From: Bacteroidota bacterium
GTDB taxonomy: Bacteria > Bacteroidota > Bacteroidia > Bacteroidales > Paludibacteraceae
Length of the DNA: 64,000 bases
Assembly: GCA_023391625.1 (NCBI GenBank)
Contig: JAEWAN010000034.1
Span: 124,001 to 188,000, forward strand
Direction: 5' to 3'
The notes beneath the pieces were generated by a model. The model saw nothing but the letters and a program-made list of their open reading frames with translations. It had not been told where the DNA came from and did not search any database. A program made the position numbers and the translations under genes. This document shows positions 43,930 through 52,783 of the stretch, in pieces (position 1 is the stretch's first letter; each line of letters begins with the position of its first letter).

Positions 43930-46900
43930 ATGGTAAAATATACGGTTTTGATATATCGCTTTTTTCAGAAACATAAGTTTGTGTTTTATTCCATATTGAT
44001 AGCAACTACTTTGTTCCTGGGATTTTTTGCGTCTAAAATTCAGTTTGAAGAAGATATTTCCAAATTGCTGCCTTCAGCAGAGGAGGGAGGTGCGGAAGAC
44101 CTGGTTTTCTCAAACCTGAAAGTGAAAGATAAAATCTTTATTCTCTTTTCTCCCCGTTCGGAGGATGTTTCTCCGGAAGACCTGATAGAAGTGAGCGATG
44201 CTTTTGTTGCGGAACTTATTGAAAAAGATACCTTGTATCAGGCTATTGATAATGTTTTATACCGCATTGATGAAAATTTGTTGCCGGAAGCTATCGCCTA
44301 TTTGTATGAAAATGTTCCGGTTTATTTAGATAGTGCCGATTATGAGGCTCTTGATGAGTTGCTGGAAGCGGATCATATAAAAGCCCAAATGGCAGAGAAC
44401 TATGCTATGTTGCGTTCGCCGGCCGGAGCTGCTTTTAAGGATATGATAGTGACGGATCCGGTGGCTTTACGTAATGTTTTCCTGTCCGGGGTTGGGGATA
44501 TGGCCAACGGTCTGGGTGGAAATTACCGTGTTTATGAAAGCCATTTTTTTACTCCTGATACCACGGTGGCTATTGCTTTTCTTTCTCCTAATTTTAAATC
44601 GTTTGATTCCGGACAAGGTACAATACTTTCAGAAATGATAGAAGGGCTGATCGGAGATTTCGTAGAACAATACCCGGATGTAGAGGTATTGTACCACGGG
44701 GCGCCGGTACAAAGCGTGTATAATTCACGTCGCATCAAGCTTGATTTGTTATTGACCATTTCCATTTCATTGATATTGATCATAACGATATTGCTGATTT
44801 GTTTTAAAAATAAATCGACTATTCTGTATCTTATCTGTCCGGTTATTTACGGAGTGTTGTTTGCTTTAGCCATTGTTTATTTTATAAAAGGCTCCATATC
44901 GCTTATGGCGATGGGTATAGGGGCTATTGTTATGGGAGTGGCTTTCAGCTATTGTCTGCACATAATAACTCACTATAAGTATGTGAATGATCCGGAAAAG
45001 GTGCTGCGTGACGAAACGAATGCTGTTCTGTTAGGTACTATAACCACAATCGGCGCTTTTATGGGATTATTGCTCACGAAGTCGGAATTGTTGCAGGACT
45101 TCGGATTGTTTGCTTCGTTAGGTCTGGTTGGTACCACTTTTTTCTGTCTGGCGTTTTTGCCGCAGTTTTTTAACCCCTCTACCAACAAAAAGTCTGAAAA
45201 GGCCTTTGAAATACTGGAGAAAATAAATTCATATCCTTATGAAAAGCAGCGTTGGCTCATTGTGCTGATTACATTGGTCTGTGTGGTTAGTTTCATTGCT
45301 TCAGACCATGTGCGGTTTGACTCAAATTTACAAAATATCGGTTATAATGCTCCCCGGGTAGTAAAATCAAAAAACTTACTGGCTTCAAAAACGACAGGCA
45401 GCGCTTCTACCGTTTACTTCTCAGCAGTATCGGCCGATTTGGATTCAGCTTTGGCGGTAGGCCGTCAGCTGACCGACAAGCTGGATGAGTTGAAAGGTGA
45501 AGAACGGATTTATGGATATTCTGCACCGTTTACGTTGTTTATACCCACGGAAGAACAATATAGACGGATAGAACAGTGGAATAACTACTGGACGGATGAA
45601 AAGAAAAACGAAGTCAGGAAAAATGTGAAAGAGGCTGCAAGTGAATATAAATTTAATGAAAATACTTTTATTCCGTTTTTTAACTTGTTGGAGGCCGTGT
45701 ATGAACCCAATTCATTATATGATGCCGATATTTTGCCGAAGGGACTGCTTGATAATATTATAGAATATAGCGGCGATCAGTATCTTGTGTTTGTTCCTGT
45801 ACAGATGGACAGGAGCCTGTTGTCTGAAGTCGGGGATGTGGTAGTGGCTGAAAACCCGGATTTTCTGGTTGTAGATCCGATGTATTATACCAGTGATATG
45901 GTTAAAATTATCCATGATGATTTTAGCGTAACACTGGCGGTATCTTCCATTTTCGTATTGATTATTCTGCTGCTTTCATACCGTAGTGTTATTATAGCCT
46001 TGATTGCTTTTCTGCCCATGGGGTTAAGCTGGTACATTGTGACCGGATGTATGGCCATATTTGGCATGGAGTTCAATCTGATTAATATCGTTATTTCCAC
46101 ATTCGTTTTCGGTATCGGGGTGGATTATAGCATCTTTATTACCGATGGTTTGTTGGCGACGTATCGTACCCGACAGCCTTTGCTGTTACACCATAAAACA
46201 GCCATATTCCTTTCGGCCCTCATTCTGATTATCGTAGTGGCATCGCTGTTGTTTGCCGTTCATCCGGCTATTTCGTCCATCGGTACGGCTACCTTGATAG
46301 GAATGGGAGCTACTCTGATCATTGCTTATACATTGTTGCCATTCTTGTTTGCCTGGGTTGTGACAAAGCGTGTAGAGAAAGGAAAAGCTCCTCTTTCACT
46401 GGAAACAATATTTATGTCCCGTGCTAAGAAAAATATGCCGGTACGTCAGATAAAAGATAACTATCTGTATAAAGGCAATATCGTGGAATATGATTTGCGT
46501 AGCGAGCTGGCTGCAACGGATAACTACACCTTGCTTACAGTCCTGCTGACAGGAAAAAACAGCATGTTGGATTATGGTTGCGGATATGGTTTTGCAGGAT
46601 ACTGGGCTGCTTTGCATAACGGCAACATGGAGATAACAGGTATTGATAAGCGCCCTTACCCGGTGACTTTGGCAGATAACTGTTATATGAAAACGGCGAA
46701 TATGCAGTTTGTAACTGATGCCTCATTGCTGTCAAGCCATTATGATTTGGTTATTATAAACCGGTGTGAAAGCATTGTAGAGGAAGAGGTGCTGAAGAAT
46801 ATAATGGTGAACGCAAAAACGGTAATGTTGCGTAAAGATATTTTTGACAAGTATAGTCATTTGATTGATAATCTAGATTTTAATTTAAAAGAAGAAGATG

Positions 46901-46932
46901 ATGTATTCGTGGCATATTCACGTGTTTCGTAA
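43930..46932 (+). CDS. RND/MMPL-family exporter fused to a C-terminal SAM methyltransferase
   Basis: A 1000-residue fusion. Residues 1-~820 form an MMPL-type RND transporter: TM1 near 17-34, a large periplasmic domain, TM clusters ~273-410 with GIGAIVMGVAFSYCLHIITH, a second periplasmic domain, and TM clusters ~665-815 with FVFGIGVDYSIFITDG. Residues ~835-1000 are a class I methyltransferase-like domain with the SAM motif MLDYGCGYGFAGYWAA (D880) and a following acidic strand in GIDKRPYP. The exporter should move a lipidic product across the inner membrane, and the methyltransferase may modify it on the cytosolic side. Reading frame and spacing show a true fusion with no internal stop. Confidence 0.88.
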   Translation: MVKYTVLIYRFFQKHKFVFYSILIATTLFLGFFASKIQFEEDISKLLPSAEEGGAEDLVFSNLKVKDKIFILFSPRSEDVSPEDLIEVSDAFVAELIEKDTLYQAIDNVLYRIDENLLPEAIAYLYENVPVYLDSADYEALDELLEADHIKAQMAENYAMLRSPAGAAFKDMIVTDPVALRNVFLSGVGDMANGLGGNYRVYESHFFTPDTTVAIAFLSPNFKSFDSGQGTILSEMIEGLIGDFVEQYPDVEVLYHGAPVQSVYNSRRIKLDLLLTISISLILIITILLICFKNKSTILYLICPVIYGVLFALAIVYFIKGSISLMAMGIGAIVMGVAFSYCLHIITHYKYVNDPEKVLRDETNAVLLGTITTIGAFMGLLLTKSELLQDFGLFASLGLVGTTFFCLAFLPQFFNPSTNKKSEKAFEILEKINSYPYEKQRWLIVLITLVCVVSFIASDHVRFDSNLQNIGYNAPRVVKSKNLLASKTTGSASTVYFSAVSADLDSALAVGRQLTDKLDELKGEERIYGYSAPFTLFIPTEEQYRRIEQWNNYWTDEKKNEVRKNVKEAASEYKFNENTFIPFFNLLEAVYEPNSLYDADILPKGLLDNIIEYSGDQYLVFVPVQMDRSLLSEVGDVVVAENPDFLVVDPMYYTSDMVKIIHDDFSVTLAVSSIFVLIILLLSYRSVIIALIAFLPMGLSWYIVTGCMAIFGMEFNLINIVISTFVFGIGVDYSIFITDGLLATYRTRQPLLLHHKTAIFLSALILIIVVASLLFAVHPAISSIGTATLIGMGATLIIAYTLLPFLFAWVVTKRVEKGKAPLSLETIFMSRAKKNMPVRQIKDNYLYKGNIVEYDLRSELAATDNYTLLTVLLTGKNSMLDYGCGYGFAGYWAALHNGNMEITGIDKRPYPVTLADNCYMKTANMQFVTDASLLSSHYDLVIINRCESIVEEEVLKNIMVNAKTVMLRKDIFDKYSHLIDNLDFNLKEEDDVFVAYSRVS

Positions 46933-46980
46933 ATAAAAAATAAATAAAATAAGGAATTCGTTCCGTAAGAATTACATACA

Positions 46981-47304
46981 ATGAAGTACGCAATAGTTGG
47001 TATAGGAGTTTTACTTACAGTTTCAGCGCAGGCTTTGCTGAAGTCCACTTCCTTTTATGAGTTGGGAAGTAAAAAGTTTATATTATTCATGATAGGCAGT
47101 ATGCTGACTTACTGTCTGGCTTTCCTGGCACAGTCCTATGTTATGCGCCTTTTCCCCTTAAGTAAAGTTTCGCCAGCCATGTCTGTAGCCACCATGGTGT
47201 TGGTTTTTGTGGCAGGGGTGCTTTTCTTTAAGGAACAGATTTTTTTGAAGCAGGTGATAGGCATTGTGTTGGGAGCAGTGTCGGTATATCTGATCTTGTC
47301 ATGA
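46981..47304 (+). CDS. SMR/EamA-like four-helix membrane protein
   Basis: A 107-residue inner-membrane protein with four hydrophobic segments (about 3-16, 31-51, 60-83 and 87-106), like half of an EamA/DMT transporter or the ArnE/ArnF and EmrE-type small pumps. The conserved pattern PLSKVSPAMSVATMVLVFVA matches the ArnE/F-like group. These proteins flip lipid-linked groups or export amphipathic compounds as dimers. It lies between the MMPL exporter and the oxidoreductase and probably helps membrane transfer of the product. Confidence 0.8.
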   Translation: MKYAIVGIGVLLTVSAQALLKSTSFYELGSKKFILFMIGSMLTYCLAFLAQSYVMRLFPLSKVSPAMSVATMVLVFVAGVLFFKEQIFLKQVIGIVLGAVSVYLILS

Positions 47305-47326
47305 TGTTTTCAATAATCAACCGGAA

Positions 47327-48811
47327 ATGGAAAAATATGATGTTGTAATAATAGGAGGCGGTTTGGGTGGCCTGGAATGCGGATACATTCTGTCCCGTAA
47401 GGGGTATCATGTCTGTATTTTGGAAAAAAATTCCCAGCTTGGCGGTTGTTTGCAGACTTTTAAAAGGGGAGGAGTTGCTTTTGATACCGGCTTTCACTAT
47501 GTGGGTGGATTGGATAAAGGGCAGCCTCTCCATTCCTTATTCGAATACTTCGGGCTTCTGGAGCTTCCCTGGCAACGAATGGACGATTGCGGTTTCGCGG
47601 AAGTTGTTATGAAAGATCGGTCTTTTATGCTGGCATCCGGATATGAACGTTTTGTAGATACTTTATCCTGCCATTTCCCCAGACAAAGGCAGGAATTGAT
47701 GAATTATGTGGCTTTTCTTGAGAAGGTAGAAGGTACTATAAAACAGAAACTGTTTTCAGACGGGAGCACCGATGAATTCAGCGAAAGCTTGTTCGGACGT
47801 TCCGCCTATTCTTTTTTACAGGAAACCATTTCTGACCTCTTGTTAAGGAATGTATTGGCGGGGGCTTCCATGACCATGGACTTATATAAAGATGAAATAC
47901 CTCTTTATGTTTTTGCCCAGATTAATAATTCATTTATCCGTAGTTCCTGGAAACTGGCCGGCGGTGGCTCGCTTATTGCTGAAAAACTGGCGGACAGCAT
48001 TCGCCGGATGGGGGGAACAATCGTTACTCGTGCAGATGTGACGGAACTGGTGGAGAAAGATGGAAAGATTATTTCTGCCGTTTATAACAATGGGGAACGG
48101 GCGGAGGGGAAATATTTCATTTCAAATGTTCATCCGGCGACAACACTCGCTTTGATACCGGATAGTAAGTGTGTACGTCCTATTTACAGAAAACGTATCA
48201 GTGCGTTGCCCAATACTCCGGGTGCGTTTACTACTCATTTAAAGTGTAAACCGGGTGCTGTTCCTTATTTTAACAGGAATATATTTATTTATAAAAACGG
48301 TGATCCCTGGAGGTGTGGTTCGGCACCGGATTCAGAGGTGGATAAAGTAATGGTTCACGCCCATACCGCACCGGAAAGAAGCGCTTTCACTGAAAATATC
48401 GATATTCTGGCTCCTATGCTTTGGTCGGATGTCGAAAGCTGGGCTGATACTACTGTCGGCAAGCGGGGAAATGAATATCTGGATTTTAAAAATCGTAAAG
48501 CAGAGGAATGTATTGACTTGGTGACAACGCATATGCCGGAGCTAAAAGGAAATATAGAAAATGTATATACCAGCACCCCTTTGACTTATCGTGACTATAC
48601 CGGCACATGGCAGGGCTCGGCGTATGGAATCAGAAAAAACTATAATAATGTATTGATGACCTTGCTCACCCCTCAGACTCCGGTGGAGAATTTATTATTA
48701 ACAGGGCAGAACCTCAACCTGCATGGGGTGCTTGGAGTTACCATGACTTCATTCTTTACTTGTGCGAAACTACTGGGAATGAAAGAACTGGTTCGTGATT
48801 TGAATTTTTAG
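47327..48811 (+). CDS. CrtI/retinol-saturase-like FAD-dependent oxidoreductase
   Basis: A 494-residue flavoprotein of the phytoene desaturase/retinol saturase family. The FAD-binding motif VVIIGGGLGGLECGYILSRK at the N-terminus is followed by GGCLQTF and GVAFDTGFHYVGGL, the middle AGGGSLIAEKLADSIRRMGG and the C-terminal NLLLTGQNLNLHGVLG. Relatives desaturate, saturate or isomerise polyenes and long acyl chains. In this operon it may set double bonds in the acyl product. It does not belong to a carotenoid set, as no crtB- or crtE-like gene is near. Confidence 0.88.
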   Translation: MEKYDVVIIGGGLGGLECGYILSRKGYHVCILEKNSQLGGCLQTFKRGGVAFDTGFHYVGGLDKGQPLHSLFEYFGLLELPWQRMDDCGFAEVVMKDRSFMLASGYERFVDTLSCHFPRQRQELMNYVAFLEKVEGTIKQKLFSDGSTDEFSESLFGRSAYSFLQETISDLLLRNVLAGASMTMDLYKDEIPLYVFAQINNSFIRSSWKLAGGGSLIAEKLADSIRRMGGTIVTRADVTELVEKDGKIISAVYNNGERAEGKYFISNVHPATTLALIPDSKCVRPIYRKRISALPNTPGAFTTHLKCKPGAVPYFNRNIFIYKNGDPWRCGSAPDSEVDKVMVHAHTAPERSAFTENIDILAPMLWSDVESWADTTVGKRGNEYLDFKNRKAEECIDLVTTHMPELKGNIENVYTSTPLTYRDYTGTWQGSAYGIRKNYNNVLMTLLTPQTPVENLLLTGQNLNLHGVLGVTMTSFFTCAKLLGMKELVRDLNF

Positions 48812-48840
48812 TAATATAAACCAATGAAAGTAATAATGAT

Positions 48841-49464
48841 ATGAAAAGAATTGTTTTGGCTATGTCGTTTTTAGTTTGCTGTGTGATGATGAACGCGCAG
48901 TCTGACACCGAAAGGGAAATGCTTGAAAAAATAAAAGAAACGAATGCTGCTTATACGAGCATTGTAGCGGATTTTGAACAAATTAAACACATGGCGATTT
49001 TTGATGAAGATATTTTATCCGGAGGAAGATTGTATTATGTTAAACCGGATAAGCTTTCCATGTGGTATGATAATCCGGAAGGAGATCTTATGCTTATAAA
49101 CGGTGATAAATTTATAATGATTGCCTCGGGAAGACGTAATGAAACTACATCGAAAAATGCAAAGATGCGGAGCATGAAGGCTATTCTTTCCGCTTGTCTT
49201 GAAGGAGATGTACGGCAAGTGGAAACTACTGCTGTTGAGTGTGAAGAAACTTCACGCTATTACGTTGTGACGGCAGAACTGGTAACCGGAAAAAATAATA
49301 AAAGCAACATATCCAGGGTCGTTGTGAGTTATGATAAAACGGACTGTTCGCTTTCTGTGTTGCGAACGGAAGAACCGGACGGTACATATAATGTGTATGA
49401 ACTGAAAGGAAAAATGTTGAACCGTCCGGTGGAAGAAGATGTGTTCATATCGCAGAAAAATTAA
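48841..49464 (+). CDS. LolA-like outer-membrane carrier protein
   Basis: A 207-residue exported protein with a signal peptide (VLAMSFLVCCVMMNAQ). The mature part follows the LolA/LolB-like half-barrel: YTSIVADFEQIKHMAIFDED, GGRLYYVKPDKLSMWYDNPE and FIMIASGRRN. LolA relatives carry lipoproteins or other amphipathic cargo across the periplasm. Pathway-linked copies recur in aryl-polyene and flexirubin loci, so it probably ferries the pathway product to the outer membrane. Confidence 0.85.
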   Translation: MKRIVLAMSFLVCCVMMNAQSDTEREMLEKIKETNAAYTSIVADFEQIKHMAIFDEDILSGGRLYYVKPDKLSMWYDNPEGDLMLINGDKFIMIASGRRNETTSKNAKMRSMKAILSACLEGDVRQVETTAVECEETSRYYVVTAELVTGKNNKSNISRVVVSYDKTDCSLSVLRTEEPDGTYNVYELKGKMLNRPVEEDVFISQKN

Positions 49465-49512
49465 ATTTTATAAAAAGAGAAGACAATAATATAACCATAA
49501 AAATAAAAACGT

Positions 49513-50241
49513 ATGAATTATGCTCTTGTAACAGGAGGAAGCCGTGGAATAGGACGTTCCGTTTGTTTAAAACTATCGGAAATGGGATATCCCGTCATTA
49601 TAAATTATGCTTCAAATAGAGAGGCTGCAATGGAAACTCTCCGGTTGATAGAGGAGAAAGGAGGAAAAGCGGAATTACTGCCGTTTGACGTGTCTTCGTC
49701 GGAAGCGGTTGATACAATGCTTGACAAGTGGAAAGAGAATCATCCGGATGATTATATAGCTGTTATTGTAAATAATGCCGGGATACGTCAGGATGCAATG
49801 ATGGTTTTAATGCAGGATGAGCAATGGAATAATGTTATTAATATTAGTTTGAACGGCTTTTTTTATGTGACGCGTAAGTTGCTGAAAGATATGGTGCGTA
49901 AACGCTTTGGAAGGATTATCAACATTGTTTCCGTATCGGGTTTGCGCGGATTGCCCGGTCAGGCCAACTATTCTGCGGCGAAAGCCGCTGTTATCGGTGC
50001 AACCAAGGCTCTGGCACAGGAAGTAGGAGGGCGTAAAATAACAGTAAATGCCGTAGCGCCGGGATATATTGCTACGGACATGACACAGGATTTGGATGAA
50101 AGCGCATTGAAAGCAATGATTCCGGCTGGCCGTTTCGGTACGCCGGAGGAGGTTGCAGACCTGGTAGGTTTTCTGGCTTCGGATGCCGCCGGATATATAA
50201 CGGGAGATGTTATTTCTATCAACGGGGGACTTTACACGTAA
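49513..50241 (+). CDS. 3-oxoacyl-ACP reductase (FabG family)
   Basis: A 242-residue short-chain dehydrogenase with the NADP motif VTGGSRGIGRSV, NNAGIRQDAMM, the catalytic serine in IINIVSVSGLRG and the YxxxK in NYSAAKAAVIGA. The FabG-type ending YITGDVISINGG is present. It reduces the beta-keto group after the ketosynthase step. It lies between the LolA-like and dehydratase-like genes and is pathway-specific, not the housekeeping copy, by context. Confidence 0.92.
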   Translation: MNYALVTGGSRGIGRSVCLKLSEMGYPVIINYASNREAAMETLRLIEEKGGKAELLPFDVSSSEAVDTMLDKWKENHPDDYIAVIVNNAGIRQDAMMVLMQDEQWNNVINISLNGFFYVTRKLLKDMVRKRFGRIINIVSVSGLRGLPGQANYSAAKAAVIGATKALAQEVGGRKITVNAVAPGYIATDMTQDLDESALKAMIPAGRFGTPEEVADLVGFLASDAAGYITGDVISINGGLYT

Positions 50242-50286
50242 TCCTGTTTTTTACAGGGAATATAAATCACAAAAAAGCAATGGATT

Positions 50287-50733
50287 ATGGAGCAGACTTT
50301 ACAGCAAAAAATAGAGGTTACGGAGTTGATACCTCAGCAATATCCGTTTATTATGGTAGATAAACTGTTGGACATTGATGAACAGTTTATAACAACAAGC
50401 CTTTTGGTGAAAGACAATAATATTTTCGTGGAAAACGGCTTTTTTACGGAAGCTGGTATAATAGAGAATATGGCTCAGACAGGAGCGGCCCGGATGGGGT
50501 ATTTCAATAAGTTCGTGAACCAAGGGGATGTGAAGCTGGGGTTTATCGGAGAAATAAAAAATTTACAAATAATAAAACTTCCCTGTGTCGGAGAGGTGCT
50601 GAATACGACGGTTGAGATTAAAAATGAAGTACTTTCCACGTTGTTGGTATATGCAGCCGTTCAGGTAGGTGATGAAATAGTGGCCTCCTGCAATATGAAA
50701 ATATGTATGACGGACATTGTAAGTGTAGCCTGA
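50287..50733 (+). CDS. FabZ-like hot-dog dehydratase homologue lacking the catalytic histidine
   Basis: A 148-residue hot-dog protein. LIPQQYPFIMVDKLLDIDE matches the FabZ lead segment. The FabZ GHFPGxPxxPGV loop is shortened by several residues and reads NGFFTEAG, removing the catalytic histidine. The second catalytic residue is kept as E60 in IIENMAQTGA. It may be inactive alone, act as a partner subunit, or have another role such as isomerisation. It is the last gene of the plus-strand operon, 45 bases after the reductase gene. Confidence 0.8.
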   Translation: MEQTLQQKIEVTELIPQQYPFIMVDKLLDIDEQFITTSLLVKDNNIFVENGFFTEAGIIENMAQTGAARMGYFNKFVNQGDVKLGFIGEIKNLQIIKLPCVGEVLNTTVEIKNEVLSTLLVYAAVQVGDEIVASCNMKICMTDIVSVA

Positions 50734-50757
50734 ATATAGTAAAGAGAGTATGGTGTG

Positions 50758-50790
50758 TAAAAAGGAGATTTTTATAAATCTCCTTTTTTT
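50758..50790. terminator. Bidirectional terminator between the convergent lipid-pathway transcripts
   Basis: AAAGGAGATTT (50761-50771) pairs exactly with AAATCTCCTTT (50776-50786), with A and T runs outside the stem on both sides. It lies between the FabZ-like gene and the opposing dehydratase gene. Confidence 0.8.
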
Positions 50791-50813
50791 ATGATAGGTA
50801 CAATGATATGGTT

Positions 50814-51188
50814 TTATTGTAGCGGGGTTAGTATAAGTGATATGCTGGCAAAATCAACTTCCTGTTTATACACTTTTGCCGTAACCCTATAGGCGGAATC
50901 CGCTTCTTCCTCTATGTTGATGTCTATATCGATATCGGGATATTCCAATGGGTTGACCACATTGGTAAATTTAGCTCTGATTATTCTGCTGAGAAAAAAT
51001 TTCTGTTGCAGATGTTCTGTTACCAGTTCCTGAACAATTTGGGTTATACATACGCCCGGAGTTACCGGATTGCCCGGAAAATGTGCTTTATAAATTTCGT
51101 GAGTCGGATTTAGCTGTATTTGGTATTTCAGCGTATTGTCTTCTTCCGTAAATTGCCGGGTCGTAAAAAAATCGTTTTTTAAAATCAT
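50814..51188 (-). CDS. Second hot-dog dehydratase homologue, lacking the catalytic acid
   Basis: A 124-residue FabZ/FabA-like hot-dog protein. The loop AHFPGNPVTPGV (from residue 35) is intact and keeps the histidine (H36). The position of the catalytic Glu/Asp, fourteen residues on, is Gln50 (VCITQIVQEL). It is thus the mirror of the neighbouring protein, which keeps Glu but lacks His. It lies 34 bases downstream of an AraC gene on the minus strand, convergent with the main operon. It probably acts in the same pathway, perhaps as a heteromer. Confidence 0.8.
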   Translation of the reverse strand: MILKNDFFTTRQFTEEDNTLKYQIQLNPTHEIYKAHFPGNPVTPGVCITQIVQELVTEHLQQKFFLSRIIRAKFTNVVNPLEYPDIDIDINIEEEADSAYRVTAKVYKQEVDFASISLILTPLQ

Positions 51189-51222
51189 ATTGATAAATAG
51201 TTTGAATAGCCGTAATTCCAGT

Positions 51223-52098
51223 TTATTTTGATGCCCTGTATTCTAATGGAGACATTCCTGTATATTTCTTGAAAAGCCGGCAGAAAAATGAAGGATTGGA
51301 TATATTCAGTTCCTCGGATATTTCAATAATGCTTTTATTGGTGTTTTTTAGAATAACCTTTGCCTGGACAATGAATACCTCATGTATCCACTCCAATACA
51401 GACTGTCCGGTAACTTCTTTAACCGTTGACGATAAGTGTTTACGCGTTACGTGCAGCTTGTCTGCGTAAAAAGTGACACTGCGTTCTTTTTTCAGATTAG
51501 TGACCAGTAATTTGAAAAAATCGTTTACCAGTTCTTCTTTTCGGGAGGATTTGGAAAGCTTCTCGTCCGTTTTATTTTGCCTATATATACACAGAAATTC
51601 CATAATCATGGAATATAATAATCCTTTGATAATGGAATCGTGGTAAAAAGAGTCCTTATTATATTGTTTTACTATGAAAGAATAGTACTCCTGTAGGTTT
51701 TGCATCATACCCCTTGAAATCTTGAAGCACGGGTATTTCTGCATATTGAAAATAGAGGGGAAATCTTTGGGAAAAGGTAATCCGATCAGGTAATCCAACG
51801 ATATGTAGAGGCTTTCTATCAGAAAATCATCGGATTTTTCTAAAATATGTATCACCTGTTTGGGAAATAACACAATGAGGCAGTCCGGTTCAAGGTAATA
51901 TTCGGTGAAATTGATTTTGATATGGGCAGTTCCCTTTATGCATAACCCCAGGAAGAAGCCTTCTATAATAAAAGAATCTTTGAATGTGATATCTGGTAGA
52001 ATCATGGAATTTTCCGGAAAGATCAGAAAATTGATCGCATGTGAACTTGAGCTCTTTAGTAAATCGTCTGACAAAGTCTGGGAATACTTGTCTTCCAT
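51223..52098 (-). CDS. AraC-family regulator, probable controller of the lipid-pathway locus
   Basis: A 291-residue paralogue of the AraC protein at 10584-11465. The N-terminal sensing region shows IEGFFLGLCIKGTAHIKI and LYISLDYLIGLPFP. The C-terminal double HTH includes FYADKLHVTRKHLSS, SIIEISEELNISNPSFFCR and GMSPLEYR. It heads a two-gene minus-strand unit with the dehydratase-like gene and lies at the end of the pathway operon. Control of the plus-strand operon, 12 kb away at its promoter, is inferred from location only. Confidence 0.85.
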   Translation of the reverse strand: MEDKYSQTLSDDLLKSSSSHAINFLIFPENSMILPDITFKDSFIIEGFFLGLCIKGTAHIKINFTEYYLEPDCLIVLFPKQVIHILEKSDDFLIESLYISLDYLIGLPFPKDFPSIFNMQKYPCFKISRGMMQNLQEYYSFIVKQYNKDSFYHDSIIKGLLYSMIMEFLCIYRQNKTDEKLSKSSRKEELVNDFFKLLVTNLKKERSVTFYADKLHVTRKHLSSTVKEVTGQSVLEWIHEVFIVQAKVILKNTNKSIIEISEELNISNPSFFCRLFKKYTGMSPLEYRASK

Positions 52099-52271
52099 AT
52101 CGTTTTATAATTTAGATGTTTTCTTAGTAGGTCTTGTGCTCATTTGCATTCTTTTTGGCAAAAATAATAAAACCGACTTTTAGTATATCGGCAACGAAGT
52201 TTTAGTTTTATAAAAATAACTTCTTTTAAATAATTAGTTCGCAATCAGTACAAATATTGGCGGATAAATAA

Positions 52272-52304
52272 AATCCCTGATAATAGAAATGATTATCAGG
52301 GATT
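52272..52304 (-). terminator. Terminator of the XRE-type repressor gene
   Basis: AATCCCTGATAAT (52272-52284) pairs exactly with ATTATCAGGGATT (52292-52304) around a 7-base loop. On the minus strand it lies about 36 bases past the repressor stop and is followed by a T-rich stretch. Confidence 0.75.
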
Positions 52305-52339
52305 CTCTGTTTTAATCTTGTCTGGAAGTTGTTTTTATT

Positions 52340-52783
52340 CTATTCAACAGTTTCTATATGCTTATCAGATTCGTCTAATGGTTGAGAATCAGGTTTTTCA
52401 CTGTTCTTTTGTTCTATCATATTCAGCATACGTTCAATACTCCGGCTGTTACGTTCTCTTGTTGTAGCGTTAAGAAGTTCAGCCTCAGTCAGATTCATTA
52501 TAGCTTTGAGTATAGACTGTTTGTCTTTCAATGTGTCATAACCCGGAACCGGATTTGAAACAGAATCTTTAAGCATATCACCTTCGCCATATAATAACCA
52601 GTCACGGTTTAAATCGGGAAAAGCATTTAGAATCTGTTCTAATTTCTTCATGCTGAATTTTCCTTTTACATTATTTATGTAACCGTTGGATAAGCCTGCT
52701 TCTTTCTCAAATCTGGATTTATTTAGCCCTTTTTCTCTAATAAATTCAAAAATTCTGCCTCTAATGTTGTCGTAATCAGACAT
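52340..52783 (-). CDS. XRE-like helix-turn-helix repressor
   Basis: A 147-residue DNA-binding protein. The N-terminal HTH (residues ~5-60) reads GLNKSRFEKEAGLSNGYINN, then MKKLEQILNAFPDLNRDWLLYGEGDM, which resembles phage CI-type HTH regions of Bacteroidota (DLNRDWLLYGEG is typical). The C-terminus is a helical, charged tail without a peptidase domain. It is divergent from a small HTH gene across a 170-base region with nested inverted repeats, a phage-like switch arrangement. No other phage genes are close. Confidence 0.85.
   Translation of the reverse strand: MSDYDNIRGRIFEFIREKGLNKSRFEKEAGLSNGYINNVKGKFSMKKLEQILNAFPDLNRDWLLYGEGDMLKDSVSNPVPGYDTLKDKQSILKAIMNLTEAELLNATTRERNSRSIERMLNMIEQKNSEKPDSQPLDESDKHIETVE

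Noticed and set aside
47327..48811. Carotenoid biosynthesis (crtI) locus
   Set aside because: No phytoene synthase or prenyl-transferase gene is near. The neighbours are ketosynthase, ACP and acyl-processing genes.
49513..50733. Housekeeping fabG/fabZ
   Set aside because: They lie in a pathway operon with exporter, LolA-like and CrtI-like genes, and the FabZ-like protein lacks the catalytic histidine required for essential fatty-acid synthesis.
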